Counted from the first letter of the stretch, positions 20,110 to 30,953 are shown. The stretch: DNA of 64,000 nt from Algoriphagus sp. (GCF_024305035.1 NZ_JAMWZB010000019.1:41520-105519), one strand, 5' to 3'. The notes: generated by a model from the sequence alone, not told the origin. Made by a program: numbers and translations.

Positions 20110-20140
20110 GATAAAAAAAAACCCGATTATTCGGGGTCTT
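20110..20140 (-). terminator. Rho-independent terminator (minus strand)
   Basis: Minus strand reads GACCCCGAATAATCGGGTTTTTTTTT after the M42 peptidase gene. Confidence 0.75.
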
Positions 20141-20144
20141 TTTA

Positions 20145-21197
20145 TCAATGCTTCCAATCAAAAGTATCCAGGTTTTCCAGACAAGTCACCAACAATTCAA
20201 TGGAGTCCGCGATATCCTGTTTATGTGCCATTTCAATTACTTGATGAAGGTGTCGGGTCGGAATGGAAATCGCACCTGCAATCGCTCCTTGTTTTCCCAT
20301 TCGCTGCACGCCTGCCGTGTCCGTTCCACCGGCAGTAAGTATTTCAGGTTGCCAGGTGATTTTTTCCTTTTCGGCCATTTTCTTCATGAAGTCCACCATT
20401 CGATAATCACAAATTGTCATGGCATCCATGATTTTAATTGCAGTTCCTTTTCCGAGTTCGGTGACTTTTTCATGAGCTTGAGCACCGGGCACATCAAAAG
20501 CGATGGTGGTGTCTAACGCAATTCCAAAATCCGGGTTAATTCCATGTGCGGCTACATTTGCACCTCGAATTCCTACTTCTTCCTGTACAGTAAAAGTGGC
20601 ATAAACATCGTAGGCCGGATTTCTAAGTTTTTTTAGCGCTTCGATTAAGATAAAAACTGCCACTCGATTATCAATGGACTTACAATTCACACAATCGCCC
20701 ATTTCGATCAGCTCCCGATCGCGGGTCACCGGATCTCCGATGGAAATATACTTTTCCACCTCCTCTTTTGGCATTCCCAAATCGATAAAAAAATCGGAAG
20801 TCTTGGGTAATTTATTTTTTTCTTCCGGACTCATCACGTGAATTGGCTTGCTGCCCATTACTCCTACGAGATCTTTTTTGCCGTGGACGATTACCCGCTG
20901 AGCTGTCAAGGTTTTAGGATCGAACCCACCTAGGGTATGAAATCTCACAAAGCCATTTTCATCGATATGGGTGACCATAAAGCCGATTTCATCCATGTGG
21001 GCTGCCACCATGACCCGCTTCCCATCCGGATTTCGAGCTCCCTTTTTTAACGCAATGACATTTCCAAGATTGTCTGTTTTGACCTCATCGGCATGAGGAG
21101 TGACCAGTTCAATAACCAAATCCCGCACTCTCTTTTCAAAGCCCGGCGCACCGGCAATTTCACAGATTTGCTTGAGCAACTTTACATTTATATCCAT
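20145..21197 (-). CDS. M42 family metallopeptidase (glutamyl aminopeptidase/endoglucanase family)
   Basis: 'VMVAAHMDEIGFMVTHIDENGFVRFHTLGGFD', 'IDNRVAVFILIEAL', 'TFTVQEEVGIRGANVAAHGINPDFGIALDTT', 'GGTDTAGVQ'. Confidence 0.95.
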   Translation of the reverse strand: MDINVKLLKQICEIAGAPGFEKRVRDLVIELVTPHADEVKTDNLGNVIALKKGARNPDGKRVMVAAHMDEIGFMVTHIDENGFVRFHTLGGFDPKTLTAQRVIVHGKKDLVGVMGSKPIHVMSPEEKNKLPKTSDFFIDLGMPKEEVEKYISIGDPVTRDRELIEMGDCVNCKSIDNRVAVFILIEALKKLRNPAYDVYATFTVQEEVGIRGANVAAHGINPDFGIALDTTIAFDVPGAQAHEKVTELGKGTAIKIMDAMTICDYRMVDFMKKMAEKEKITWQPEILTAGGTDTAGVQRMGKQGAIAGAISIPTRHLHQVIEMAHKQDIADSIELLVTCLENLDTFDWKH

Positions 21198-21263
21198 CCT
21201 ATTCGTTTAGCAATTCAAGGCTAAAAATACAATTTTTATCCCTAACTATTTTTTTAATTGATT

Positions 21264-21294
21264 AAAAAAGGCGCTAAGTTTTAATCCTAGCGCC
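21264..21294 (-). terminator. Rho-independent terminator (minus strand)
   Basis: Minus strand GGCGCTAggattaaaacTTAGCGCCTTTTTT. Confidence 0.8.
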
Positions 21295-21315
21295 GCGAGT
21301 ATGGTAATGTAGAAT

Positions 21316-23199
21316 TTAATATGCTCGAACCGTCTTCCCTTGCATAAAATTGACAAAGGCTCGATTTACCACCTGTGTACCTCCATCGGTTGGATAATCT
21401 CCGGTAAAATACCAGTCTCCGAGATGATTTGGAATACACTTGTGCAAATTTTCCACCGTTTGATAAATGACACAAACCTCAGCTTTCAGCTCGGGCGCTG
21501 TTACTATTTCTGCTATTTTATCGGAAATTTCATCGTCAGTAAATGGGGCATAGACCCGCTTGATAAAATTCTCCGTGGACAGGGGATTAGCAATCGCCAA
21601 GTCATACACTTGATCCAGAATGGGCTCCATTTTTCGCTCTTTGACCAATGCCAATGCTGCACGGAAAGCGATAAATTCTTTCATTCGAGACATGTCAATT
21701 CCATAACAGTCTGGGAATCGAATCTGAGGAGCAGAGGAAACGATCACAATCCTCTTGGGATTTAGTTTATCTAAAGTCGTGAGAATACTTTTCTCTAAGG
21801 TTGTACCCCGAACGATGCTGTCGTCAATCACCACTAGGGTATCCACCCCCGGTCGAACCACCTCATAGGTGGTGTCGTAAACACTGGATACCATCGTATC
21901 CCGATCATCATCATTGGTGATAAACGTTCTTAGCTTGACGTCTTTACTGACCAGTTTCTCCACTCTAGGACGGAAACTGAGCAATTCATCCAAATCCCCA
22001 ACATGGGGTTTCCCGTCCAACAATACCTCTTTTCGCTTGGCAACCAAGTATTCATCCAACCCTTCGATCAAACCCAAAAAGGCTGTCTCGGCGGTATTGG
22101 GGATATAAGAAAAGACTGTATTTTTCAGATCAAAGTCAATGGCTTTAAGAATCTGGGGAATTAATGCTTTTCCTAAATTTTTTCGCTCTTGATAAATATC
22201 CGGATCCGTACCTCTTGAAAAATAAATCCGCTCAAAACTACAGGATTTCTTTTCTCGGGCTGGCATCACTTCGGATTCCGTGTAGGAACCGTCTTTATTG
22301 ATCACCAAAGCATGACCTGGCTTGATTTCTTTGATCGCTTTAAAATCAATATCAAATGCTGATTTGATCGCTGGCTTCTCGGAGGCCACCACGATAATTT
22401 CTTCATCGGCATAATAATAAGCAGGACGAATACCCGATGGATCTCGAACGACAAAAGAAGAACCGTTTCCAATCAATCCGGCCATTGCATACCCACCGTC
22501 AAAATCCCGGCAAGAACGCCTTAAGATTCTTGCTACGTCTAGTTCGTCTTCAATGAAGTGGGTGATCTCTTCATTGGAATATTGATGTTTGTATTTGTCA
22601 AAAATCCGCTGATTCTCTTCATCCAAGAAGTGTCCGATTTTCTCCATGACGGTGACTGTATCGGTTTTTTCTTTGGGGTGCTGCCCTAACTCAACCAGCT
22701 TGCTAAAAAGATCTTCCACATTAGTCATGTTGAAGTTCCCCGCCATGACCAGGTTTCGACTTCGCCAGTTGTTTTGCTTCAAAAACGGATGACAGGTCTC
22801 GATGCTGTTTTCACCATGGGTTCCGTAACGAAGATGTCCCAGCCAGACTTCTCCTGAAAAAGCGATGTTTTCTTTAAGCCACTCCGCATCGCTAAGGGCA
22901 TTTTCCCCACCTATTTTCTTCGCCTTTTTGTACTTTTTATTAATCTTATCAAAGATGTAATTTACGGCTGAAGGCTCAATAGACCGATACCTACTGATGT
23001 ATCGCGTACCGGGTTTGGTGTTAATTTTTACGTTAGCTACACCTGCTCCATCCTGTCCGCGATTAATTTGTTTTTGCATCAGAATGTACATGCGATTGGA
23101 AGCGTAGGCCGGTGTCCCATATTTATCAATATAATATTGGGGTGATTTTCGGAGCCGAACCATGGCTATGCCGCATTCGTGTTTGATGGCGTCACTCAT
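21316..23199 (-). CDS. purF: Amidophosphoribosyltransferase (long, ~630-aa Bacteroidota-type PurF)
   Basis: N-terminal 'HECGIAMVRLRKSPQYY' (class II GATase Cys), 'GDAGVAN/GQDGAGVANV', 'RYGTHG', 'FDGGYAMAGLIGNGSSFVVRDPSGIRPAYY', PRPP-binding 'LVVIDDSIVRGTTLEKSI'. Confidence 0.85.
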   Translation of the reverse strand: MSDAIKHECGIAMVRLRKSPQYYIDKYGTPAYASNRMYILMQKQINRGQDGAGVANVKINTKPGTRYISRYRSIEPSAVNYIFDKINKKYKKAKKIGGENALSDAEWLKENIAFSGEVWLGHLRYGTHGENSIETCHPFLKQNNWRSRNLVMAGNFNMTNVEDLFSKLVELGQHPKEKTDTVTVMEKIGHFLDEENQRIFDKYKHQYSNEEITHFIEDELDVARILRRSCRDFDGGYAMAGLIGNGSSFVVRDPSGIRPAYYYADEEIIVVASEKPAIKSAFDIDFKAIKEIKPGHALVINKDGSYTESEVMPAREKKSCSFERIYFSRGTDPDIYQERKNLGKALIPQILKAIDFDLKNTVFSYIPNTAETAFLGLIEGLDEYLVAKRKEVLLDGKPHVGDLDELLSFRPRVEKLVSKDVKLRTFITNDDDRDTMVSSVYDTTYEVVRPGVDTLVVIDDSIVRGTTLEKSILTTLDKLNPKRIVIVSSAPQIRFPDCYGIDMSRMKEFIAFRAALALVKERKMEPILDQVYDLAIANPLSTENFIKRVYAPFTDDEISDKIAEIVTAPELKAEVCVIYQTVENLHKCIPNHLGDWYFTGDYPTDGGTQVVNRAFVNFMQGKTVRAY

Positions 23200-23335
23200 T
23201 GGAGAACCTTTCTGGGTTTATATTTGAGAGTTCAAATTTAAGCTTAATAAAAAGATAATCCCTCGAAAAAGTTCCAATAAAATTATCACAGAATTAAACC
23301 AGAATTTTAGTCTTTATACTTTGAAGTCCAATTGC

Positions 23336-23875
23336 TTAAAAGCGAAGCATCACATAGCCTTGAGGCACATAGGTGGTAGCCGTCGTGAGCATGGAGTGCG
23401 CTAGCACAACATCGGGCCAAAGATCCTCTTTGGTAAACCCTCTGGCTATCAGGGACTGCCCACAAACCAAAATTTCGGCCCCACCTTCTTTTAAAGCATC
23501 CAATACTTTTAAATTGGGATTATCCGTCTTAAAACGCTCTTGATATTTTTCATGGTTCAAAATACTAAAAACAGCTCCACCATGAACCACTACTTTGACA
23601 TGAAGTCTTTCTTTTGGAACGCCAGCCAAGCCATGTAAATTCATCAGACGGGCAACATTATCGACATACCGATTAATTTGAGCAGGATTATCTGCCCCAG
23701 AAATTAAATCAACCAATATTTTATATTCCAAACTGGGATCAGGTCGCTCAGTTGCATCCGGAATTTCAAAAATCCCTCCATAGCCTTTGACTATTGGGAA
23801 TTGTGCTACTTGAGCCCATGTTGGAAAACTAGCCAAAAGCAGGAAGTAAGCAAAGAGCAATAGGTTCTTTTTCAT
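23336..23875 (-). CDS. DsrE family protein, secreted
   Basis: Signal peptide; 'ERLHVKVVVHGGAVFSILN', 'LKEGGAEILVCGQSLIARGFTKEDL' typical of DsrE/DsrF-like proteins. Confidence 0.8.
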   Translation of the reverse strand: MKKNLLLFAYFLLLASFPTWAQVAQFPIVKGYGGIFEIPDATERPDPSLEYKILVDLISGADNPAQINRYVDNVARLMNLHGLAGVPKERLHVKVVVHGGAVFSILNHEKYQERFKTDNPNLKVLDALKEGGAEILVCGQSLIARGFTKEDLWPDVVLAHSMLTTATTYVPQGYVMLRF

Positions 23876-23934
23876 AGCAATGGTTTTGAGAAAGGAAAAG
23901 TAAACAAAAATCCAAATCCCTTAATACCTTTAAT

Positions 23935-23970
23935 CAAAAAAAGCCTCTCCAATTTAATCGGAAAGGCTTT
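23935..23970 (-). terminator. Rho-independent terminator after tRNA-Leu
   Basis: Minus strand AAAGCCTTTCCgattaaattGGAGAGGCTTTTTTT. Confidence 0.75.
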
Positions 23971-23971
23971 G

Positions 23972-24053
23972 TGCGCACGAGAAGATTCGAACTTCCACAC
24001 CCGAAGGCACCACCCCCTCAAGATGGCGTGTCTACCAGTTTCACCACGTGCGC
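23972..24053 (-). tRNA. tRNA-Leu(GAG)
   Basis: Minus strand GCGCACGTGGTGAAACTGGTAGACACGCCATCTTGAGGGGGTGG...GGAAGTTCGAATCTTCTCGTGCGCA: 7-bp acceptor GCGCACG/CGTGCGC, anticodon loop TTGAGGG, long variable arm, T-loop TTCGAAT. Confidence 0.92.
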
Positions 24054-24131
24054 AGATTAGGGTTTGCAAAAGTAGAAAGCTAGAACTTTCGAAGCAAACC
24101 CGATTTGGGCTTTTTCAATAAATTTTAAGAC

Positions 24132-25013
24132 CTAAGGATAAATTTTCTTCTCTGCCGCTTGCAGGGTATTGTAAAGTAAAGACGCAATTGTCATCGGTCC
24201 AACCCCTCCCGGAACTGGCGTAATTGCAGAAGCTTTTTGGGAAACCTCATCAAACTTCACGTCACCGATCAGTCTAAAACCGGATTTTTTGCTGGAATCT
24301 GCTATGCGATGAATCCCCACATCGATAACCACCGCCCCTTCCTTAACCATATCTGCAGTCACAAACTCAGGCTTCCCAATGGCAACAATTAAAATATCTG
24401 CAGTTTGGGTGATTTCTTTCAAATTCTGCGTCCGGCTGTGCGTCAAGGTCACCGTGGCGTTTCCAGGGTTACCATTTCGAGCCATTAAAATACTCATTGG
24501 GCTACCGACAATATGACTTCTACCAATGACTACACAGTGCTTACCGGAGGTCTCAATTTCATAGCGCTTGAGCAACTCCACGATTCCATAAGGTGTGGCA
24601 GCCACATAAGCCGGCCAATTCAAGGTCATCCGTCCAACATTTGCCGGAGTGAAACCGTCCACGTCTTTTTCCGGCTTAATCTTGTCAGTTACCTTTTCAA
24701 CAGAAATATGGTTTGGCAAGGGTAGTTGAACAATCAATCCGTCGATGTCAGGGTTTTCATTGACCTTTTCCACAACCCGAAGCAATTCTTGTTCTGATAC
24801 GGTTTCCTCTAACCGGATCAACGTGGACTCAAAGCCAATTTCATGACAGGATTTTACTTTAGCCCCCACGTAGGTTTGGCTTGCTCCATCATTTCCGACC
24901 AGAATTGCCGCTAAATGCGGAATTTTCCCTCCTTCCGTTTTGATCTCAGCCACCCGTGCTGCGATTTCACTTTTTATATCCTGAGAGGTTTTTTTACCGT
25001 CGATTACTATCAT
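24132..25013 (-). CDS. folD: Bifunctional methylenetetrahydrofolate dehydrogenase/methenyltetrahydrofolate cyclohydrolase
   Basis: '[22 protein letters not shown]', '[12 protein letters not shown]', '[16 protein letters not shown]', '[17 protein letters not shown]', '[16 protein letters not shown]'. Confidence 0.97.
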   Translation of the reverse strand: MIVIDGKKTSQDIKSEIAARVAEIKTEGGKIPHLAAILVGNDGASQTYVGAKVKSCHEIGFESTLIRLEETVSEQELLRVVEKVNENPDIDGLIVQLPLPNHISVEKVTDKIKPEKDVDGFTPANVGRMTLNWPAYVAATPYGIVELLKRYEIETSGKHCVVIGRSHIVGSPMSILMARNGNPGNATVTLTHSRTQNLKEITQTADILIVAIGKPEFVTADMVKEGAVVIDVGIHRIADSSKKSGFRLIGDVKFDEVSQKASAITPVPGGVGPMTIASLLYNTLQAAEKKIYP

Positions 25014-25056
25014 GGTTATTATTTTTTAAACTTGGAAACTCACCATTTGCTGATCG

Positions 25057-25074
25057 TGATTCACTAGTGAGTCA
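25057..25074. promoter_or_regulatory. Imperfect 18-bp palindrome upstream of folD (candidate operator)
   Basis: TGATTCACTAGTGAGTCA (one mismatched pair), 44 bp upstream of the folD start. Confidence 0.35.
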
Positions 25075-25304
25075 TTGTTATTTCTTTCCGGAGTTTCCCT
25101 ACTGTTTCCCATCGAAAATCCATGAATAACACTCCAATGAATCGAAGGCATCCCGTCTAACTCCTTCTGGAGATTTGTTTTTTAATTATTCAAAAGGCAA
25201 CTCCAGGTGTTCTGTATTCGAAGAAAATAATTTTCTTCAAATGACTAAACATTCACTGATGACTACGGGATGATGAAGGAAAATTAATGAGGTAGGTAGA
25301 ACTA

Positions 25305-27098
25305 TTAGTCCAGCTTCAACACCGCCATAAAGGCCTCCTGAGGAACTTCGACGTTTCCGACCTGCCTCATGCGTTTCTTACCTTTTTTCTGTTTTTCAAG
25401 AAGCTTACGCTTCCGGGAAATATCACCTCCGTAACACTTCGCCAAGACGTTTTTACGAAGCGCTTTTACGGTTTCACGCGCAATGATTTTAGTACCAATG
25501 GCCGCCTGAATCGCAATTTCAAACATCTGACGAGGTACCAGTTCTTTTAACTTTTCGCAAAGCCTCTTTCCCCATTCGTAAGCTTTATCTCGGTGCACAA
25601 TTGCTGAAAGTGCATCGACCGCTTCTCCATTGAGCATCACATCGAGCCGAACCATATGCGAAGGCTGATAGCCTTTCAACTCGTAATCCAATGAAGCATA
25701 TCCCCGGGAAATGGTCTTCAGCTTATCAAAGAAATCAAATACGATCTCTGCCAAAGGCATATCAAATTGCAATTCCACTCGTTCGGCTGTGAGGTAAACC
25801 TGATTTTTGATCTGACCCCGTTTGTCCATGCAAAGCTGAATGACCGGCCCCACGTATTCGGAGGCTGTGATAATGGAAGCTTTGACGAAAGGCTCCTCGA
25901 TGTGTTTGAACTTGGTAGGGTCAGGCATATCTGAAGGAGCATTGATTACCTGATAGGTGTCATTGGTCATGAGCGCTCTAAACTGCACCGAGGGCACTGT
26001 CGTAATCACGGTCATGTCAAATTCCCGCTCCAATCGCTCCTGAATGATCTCCATGTGAAGCATTCCCAAAAATCCGCAGCGGAAACCAAATCCTAAGGCT
26101 GCAGAAGTTTCAGGTTCCCAAACCAAGGAAGCATCATTGAGCTGAAGTTTTTCCATAGAAGCCCTCAATTCTTCATAATCAGTCGTGTCTACAGGATAAA
26201 TTCCCGCAAAAACCATCGGCTTGACATTTTCAAATCCCTGAATGGCTTTTTCACAAGGACGCTTAATATGGGTAATGGTATCTCCAACTTTGATTTCTTT
26301 GGCAACTTTCACCCCCGAGATCAAATACCCCACATTTCCGGCAGACATGGTTTGCTGGGGAATTTGATTGAGCCCTAAAATTCCGATTTCGTCTGCCTCG
26401 TATTCTCGACCCGTATTGACAAATTTAATCTTATCTCCTTTGCTAAACGTACCGTTGAAAATCCGGAATATCACCTCCACGCCTCGGAAAGGGTTATAAA
26501 CCGAGTCAAAAATCATGGCTTGAAGCGGTGCATCAGGATCTCCGGTAGGAGCAGGGATACGAGTCACGACTGCTTTTAGAATATCGTCAATTCCAATTCC
26601 TGCTTTCCCGGAAGCTAAAATGATTTCTTCCCGGTCACAACCGATTAAATCGATCACCTCATCGGCTACTGACTCCGGGTCTGCACCAGGAAGGTCAATT
26701 TTATTCAAGACTGGAATAATCTCCAGGTCATGTCCTAAAGCCAAATACAGATTGGAAATGGTTTGAGCTTCAATGCCCTGCGAGGCATCCACGATCAACA
26801 ATGCGCCCTCGCAGGCCGCAATGGACCGAGACACTTCGTAGGAAAAATCTACGTGCCCGGGAGTATCAATCAAATTGAGCGTGTATTCTTCCCCTTCATG
26901 CATGTATTTCATCTGGATTGCATGAGACTTGATGGTGATTCCCCGCTCCCGCTCCAAGTCCATATTATCCAACAACTGATCCTGCATATCCCGATCTGCG
27001 ACCGTATGGGTCTCCTGCAACAATCTATCCGCCAATGTACTCTTCCCATGATCTATATGGGCGATGATACAGAAATTTCTAATGTTTTTCATAAGCAT
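25305..27098 (-). CDS. lepA: Translation elongation factor 4 (LepA)
   Basis: '[20 protein letters not shown]', '[17 protein letters not shown]', '[16 protein letters not shown]', '[42 protein letters not shown]'. Confidence 0.98.
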   Translation of the reverse strand: MLMKNIRNFCIIAHIDHGKSTLADRLLQETHTVADRDMQDQLLDNMDLERERGITIKSHAIQMKYMHEGEEYTLNLIDTPGHVDFSYEVSRSIAACEGALLIVDASQGIEAQTISNLYLALGHDLEIIPVLNKIDLPGADPESVADEVIDLIGCDREEIILASGKAGIGIDDILKAVVTRIPAPTGDPDAPLQAMIFDSVYNPFRGVEVIFRIFNGTFSKGDKIKFVNTGREYEADEIGILGLNQIPQQTMSAGNVGYLISGVKVAKEIKVGDTITHIKRPCEKAIQGFENVKPMVFAGIYPVDTTDYEELRASMEKLQLNDASLVWEPETSAALGFGFRCGFLGMLHMEIIQERLEREFDMTVITTVPSVQFRALMTNDTYQVINAPSDMPDPTKFKHIEEPFVKASIITASEYVGPVIQLCMDKRGQIKNQVYLTAERVELQFDMPLAEIVFDFFDKLKTISRGYASLDYELKGYQPSHMVRLDVMLNGEAVDALSAIVHRDKAYEWGKRLCEKLKELVPRQMFEIAIQAAIGTKIIARETVKALRKNVLAKCYGGDISRKRKLLEKQKKGKKRMRQVGNVEVPQEAFMAVLKLD

Positions 27099-27282
27099 TT
27101 GTGCCGCAAAAATAGGGAAAAAGAAGGAGAATATTCCTTGAAACTAGGGGAAATAGCAGAACAGCAAAATGGTAAATGATCTGATTAGCTTTGCAAACTA
27201 TCTTAACGAAGCCTTGTCTTTTACCCCCCGGCAAAACTATTTTTCTGCATTTCTTAACTTTGTTTCAAAATCTCAGGTAATC

Positions 27283-27819
27283 ATGAAGTCAGTCGCCGAA
27301 AGCAAAAAATCCCAAAACATCGCCGAATACATTATTTACCTCTACCAACAGGAGGATCTCATCCGGTCTTTTCAAGGAAATCTGGAAGAAATTAAGCAAT
27401 ATGTGGTTGCACACTTTCCGGTTTCGGATCGAGAAAAAGAGGGGATTTTTCATTGGTATCAGGACTTCAGAAATCAAATGAAAAAGGAAGGAATCCAGGA
27501 AAATGGCCATTTGGAAGAAAGCCAAAAACTAGTTCAGGAACTCTCTCAAATTCATTGGCAACTCGTTAAAACTGACAAAACCTATTTCGAAACCTATCAA
27601 AAAGCAAAGCCCTATATTTTGCAGGCAGTGAAGGATGCGGAAGGGCAAAACTTAGGAAACGAAATCCAGATTTGCCTCAATGGCGTTTACGGGCTACTCC
27701 TTTGCCGGCTATTGGGAAAGAAGGTATCCGATGTGCAAGTGAAATCTGCGGAAGCTTTTGGAGAAGTGTTGAGTTTGTTGAATTTGGTCTATCAGCAGGA
27801 ACGAATTTCGAAGAATTGA
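27283..27819 (+). CDS. DUF4924 family protein
   Basis: ORF 27169..27819 with the likely start at ATG 27283 (MKSVAESKKSQNIAEYIIYLYQQEDLIRS), similar to Bacteroidota DUF4924 proteins. Confidence 0.65.
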   Translation: MKSVAESKKSQNIAEYIIYLYQQEDLIRSFQGNLEEIKQYVVAHFPVSDREKEGIFHWYQDFRNQMKKEGIQENGHLEESQKLVQELSQIHWQLVKTDKTYFETYQKAKPYILQAVKDAEGQNLGNEIQICLNGVYGLLLCRLLGKKVSDVQVKSAEAFGEVLSLLNLVYQQERISKN

Positions 27820-27895
27820 CTGCAGTTGGGAGCCTTGAAAATTATTAACTGGAATGCTAAGGGGTTCAATCAAAAAGCATTCAATTGTTCAACTT

Positions 27896-29842
27896 TTAAT
27901 CGGCCATAAACTCCCAAACACTTCGATAACCTCCCTTTTCCTCAAAATAACCCAGTAAAGAATCGAAAAATGGATGGACAGCCAAGGTGCTACTATCTCC
28001 GATCAAAATCAGCTTGCGCTTGGCACGGGTCAGGGCCACATTCATTCTACGTTCATCGGCCAGAAAACCGATCTCTCCCCTCTCATTGGATCGGGTAAGG
28101 GAAATCAGCATCAAATCCCGCTCCTGGCCCTGAAATCCATCCACGGTATCAATCGTAATCAAGTCAGCGAAAGCCTTGAGGTTGGGAAAATCATAGCTTT
28201 CGAAAATCAAGGAACGCAGATACCTCACCTGTGCTGAGTAGGGCGCAATCAGACCGATGGTCCAACCATTTTCTTTGAATTTTGATAGCCCAATCCGCTT
28301 GATTCCTTCATTCAAATAGGTACAGGCGAATACAGCTTCTTCAGGATTAAAAGTACTCAGACTTTCCTCCTCCTGCCGATCGGTGTAGCCCGCCCCCGCA
28401 GTATCGATCCACTCCAATACCGATTCATTTTCAAAGAAATGCTGCGTGGTATTTTCTGCCGCATGCAATTTTCCTCCGTAAAAATAATCATTGGAAAAGC
28501 CCATGATTTCAGCTTTCATCCGATATTGCACTTGCAGGAGTTCAGCTACCTGAGGCTTTCGCTGGATCACTTTTTCCATAAGCGTCATAGCTAATCCCTC
28601 TTTTGCTGCATGGTAGGACTTGATCGTTGGAGGAAGTTGCAAGTGATCTCCCGCAAAGACTACCTTTTTTGCCTTTAAAATGGGGATCCAAGTGGCCGCC
28701 TCCAATCCCTGTGCGGCTTCGTCGATAAAGACCACATCAAATACCATCCCTTTCAAATGATGAGAAGAGGCTCCGACTAGGGTACTGGCAAAGACCTGAG
28801 TCTTTTGAAAAATATCAAAAGAAATATATTCTTCCAGATGCTTGGCCGCTTCTCTAATTCGTCCTACTTCGTCAAAAAGTAATTTGCGTTGTCTACGTTC
28901 TTCGGGACCAAAATTTCGCTTGTATTGTTTAGCCAGTTTGAGGTAATGATCGATGTCTTTGCGAAGCTTTTTCAGGTCTCGGTACGATTCATGATAGGCT
29001 GTTTTTGCATCCAGGGTCTGATTGAGAATCTTCTCCTCCACCCGAGCCGGATGGCCCAGCCTAAGGGTGGAAATCCCCAAATCGGTCAACTTTTCAACTA
29101 GCAAATCTACCGCTGCATTACTTGGAGCGGAAACAAGAATAGACCTGCCCGCTTCCACGGCCTCTTGAATGGCCTGAATAAGCGTGGTGGTCTTACCGGT
29201 ACCCGGAGGGCCATGAATGATGGCCACATCCTTGGCCTGGGCGATTTTGGCACAGGCTTGATTTTGGGAGTCGTTGAGCAAAGGGCTTTTTGCTCGTGTT
29301 TTTTCACTGAAATGGGGCTGTTGATCGCCTAAAAGGATTTCTCTGAGCTCTTTGAGCCGTTGACTTTCTGGAGAAATCACTTTTTTCAAGGCGAATTCCA
29401 TCTCCCGATAGCTTGCCTCATCAAAGAGCAAATCTACTCCCAAGCGGCTACTCTCCATCCATTCGGGCAATTCATCTGCTTGAAGCGTCACAATCATCCC
29501 GTCCTTTTTGACCTGATTGATTACGGCATTGATTCGAGTATCCTGTTGGGCATAGCCCTCTTGTGTGGAAAAGAAGGCGACAGATTTTCCGGATTGAAAA
29601 GAAGAATTCTGGCTTTGATCTAGTCTTACGATTTCGACCAAAAGTCGCTCGCCCATTCCGATTTTCACTTTTTTAACTTGAATGGGGTGCCAGGTGATGC
29701 CTTCCCTTTTTTTATCAGCAAGCGAAGTGGTTAAAAATTTCTTCTTGTATTGAGCCAGGTCCTCTTGCCATTCCTGCTTTAAAAGTTTCAGTCCTTTTTT
29801 TAATTCCTCGGTGACTTTGTCCATCAATGTGTAATTTGTCAA
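27896..29842 (-). CDS. Superfamily 1 DNA/RNA helicase (IGHMBP2/UPF1-like)
   Basis: Walker A 'IIHGPPGTGKTTTLIQAI', 'DVVFIDEAAQGLEAA', 'VFAGDHLQLPPTI', 'IDTVDGFQGQERDLMLISLTRSN', 'LNVALTRAKRKLILIGD'-type motifs. Confidence 0.93.
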   Translation of the reverse strand: MTNYTLMDKVTEELKKGLKLLKQEWQEDLAQYKKKFLTTSLADKKREGITWHPIQVKKVKIGMGERLLVEIVRLDQSQNSSFQSGKSVAFFSTQEGYAQQDTRINAVINQVKKDGMIVTLQADELPEWMESSRLGVDLLFDEASYREMEFALKKVISPESQRLKELREILLGDQQPHFSEKTRAKSPLLNDSQNQACAKIAQAKDVAIIHGPPGTGKTTTLIQAIQEAVEAGRSILVSAPSNAAVDLLVEKLTDLGISTLRLGHPARVEEKILNQTLDAKTAYHESYRDLKKLRKDIDHYLKLAKQYKRNFGPEERRQRKLLFDEVGRIREAAKHLEEYISFDIFQKTQVFASTLVGASSHHLKGMVFDVVFIDEAAQGLEAATWIPILKAKKVVFAGDHLQLPPTIKSYHAAKEGLAMTLMEKVIQRKPQVAELLQVQYRMKAEIMGFSNDYFYGGKLHAAENTTQHFFENESVLEWIDTAGAGYTDRQEEESLSTFNPEEAVFACTYLNEGIKRIGLSKFKENGWTIGLIAPYSAQVRYLRSLIFESYDFPNLKAFADLITIDTVDGFQGQERDLMLISLTRSNERGEIGFLADERRMNVALTRAKRKLILIGDSSTLAVHPFFDSLLGYFEEKGGYRSVWEFMAD

Positions 29843-29886
29843 CGAAACTAATCAAAAGCACTTGTGTTTTTGTAACAAAACTACGT

Positions 29887-30492
29887 ATGAATTTCCTCGC
29901 GCATGCCTTCTTATCTTTTGGACAGGAAAAAATCCTGGTAGGGAATTTTATTGCGGATTTTGTCAAAGGAAAACAAATCAATGAGTTCGAAGATGAGATT
30001 ATGTTGGGAATTTTACTTCATCGGGAAATTGATTATTTCACCGATTCCCACCCCTTAGTAAAGGCCGGACAATCTTATTTGCGCAAAAAATTCGGCCATT
30101 ACTCCACTGTCATCACAGATGTGTTTTTTGATTATTTTTTGGTCAAAAACTGGAAAAATTTTTCCAGCAGACCACTTCCGGAGTTTATTCAAGACACCTA
30201 TTCCACGTTAGATCGGTATTTAGAGGTAGTCCCTGAGCGATTTTCTTACATGTATTCCTTTATGAAAAAAGACAATTGGCTGCTCCACTATGGAGAGATT
30301 GAGGGCATCCAGCGGTCATTGACAGGAATGTCCAATCGGACCAAATTCGAATCCAAAATGGAGGTAGCCCATTTGGCACTTGTGGAATATGAACCTCAAT
30401 TTCAGGTGATTTTCTTCGCTTTTTTCAAGGAATTGGAGACTTTTGCATTCGCAAAACTTCAAGAAATCAAAAACGCACATGGTCGTCATTAA
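29887..30492 (+). CDS. Acyl carrier protein phosphodiesterase-like protein (DUF479)
   Basis: 'MNFLAHAFLSFGQEKILVGNFIADFVKG', 'GILLHREIDYFTDSHPLV', 'DVFFDYFLVKNW'; start refined to ATG 29887. Confidence 0.88.
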   Translation: MNFLAHAFLSFGQEKILVGNFIADFVKGKQINEFEDEIMLGILLHREIDYFTDSHPLVKAGQSYLRKKFGHYSTVITDVFFDYFLVKNWKNFSSRPLPEFIQDTYSTLDRYLEVVPERFSYMYSFMKKDNWLLHYGEIEGIQRSLTGMSNRTKFESKMEVAHLALVEYEPQFQVIFFAFFKELETFAFAKLQEIKNAHGRH

Positions 30493-30937
30493 ACCCAAAG
30501 GCTCCACTTATTTCTCACTTGGATTGATTGTCATCGCTTTACTGGCGGGCCTGATTTTCATTCTCAGAGACTTCGCATATACCGGTAGCTTTGGGCTTTG
30601 GTTTTACCTCATCGCAGCTTCCTTAATCACTCTGGTGCTGCTGATGCTATTGGTGAAAATGCTGGCTGGATTTCGTTTTATCACCGCGGGCAGAGATCAG
30701 ATTATTGTCAAACTCCCCCTTCGAGGGTATCAAAAAGCCTATCCCATCGCCGATATTTTGGCTTGGGAGGAAGAGGTGGTTCTGGCCAATAAAAAAGAAT
30801 TTAGACAGCTGACGGTAGCTTTTTCGGATCATCAGTCTATCAGGGTATCCAATCATGAACATGAGGCCTACCTAGATTTGGTGAAATACCTTCGAAAAAA
30901 GGTGGCTAAAAAAGAGGTAAAAAACAAAAAAGCCTGA
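30479..30937 (+). CDS. Small membrane protein with two transmembrane helices and a PH-like C-terminal region
   Basis: ORF 30443..30937; ATG 30479 'MVVIKPKGSTYFSLGLIVIALLAGLIFILRD'; two hydrophobic helices then a soluble tail. Confidence 0.55.
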   Translation: MVVIKPKGSTYFSLGLIVIALLAGLIFILRDFAYTGSFGLWFYLIAASLITLVLLMLLVKMLAGFRFITAGRDQIIVKLPLRGYQKAYPIADILAWEEEVVLANKKEFRQLTVAFSDHQSIRVSNHEHEAYLDLVKYLRKKVAKKEVKNKKA

Positions 30938-30951
30938 TTGCTCAGGCTTTC
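30926..30951 (-). terminator. Rho-independent terminator of ppa (minus strand), overlapping the 3' end of the convergent CDS
   Basis: Minus strand AAAGCCTGAgcaaTCAGGCTTTTTTG. Confidence 0.75.
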
Positions 30952-30953
30952 GG

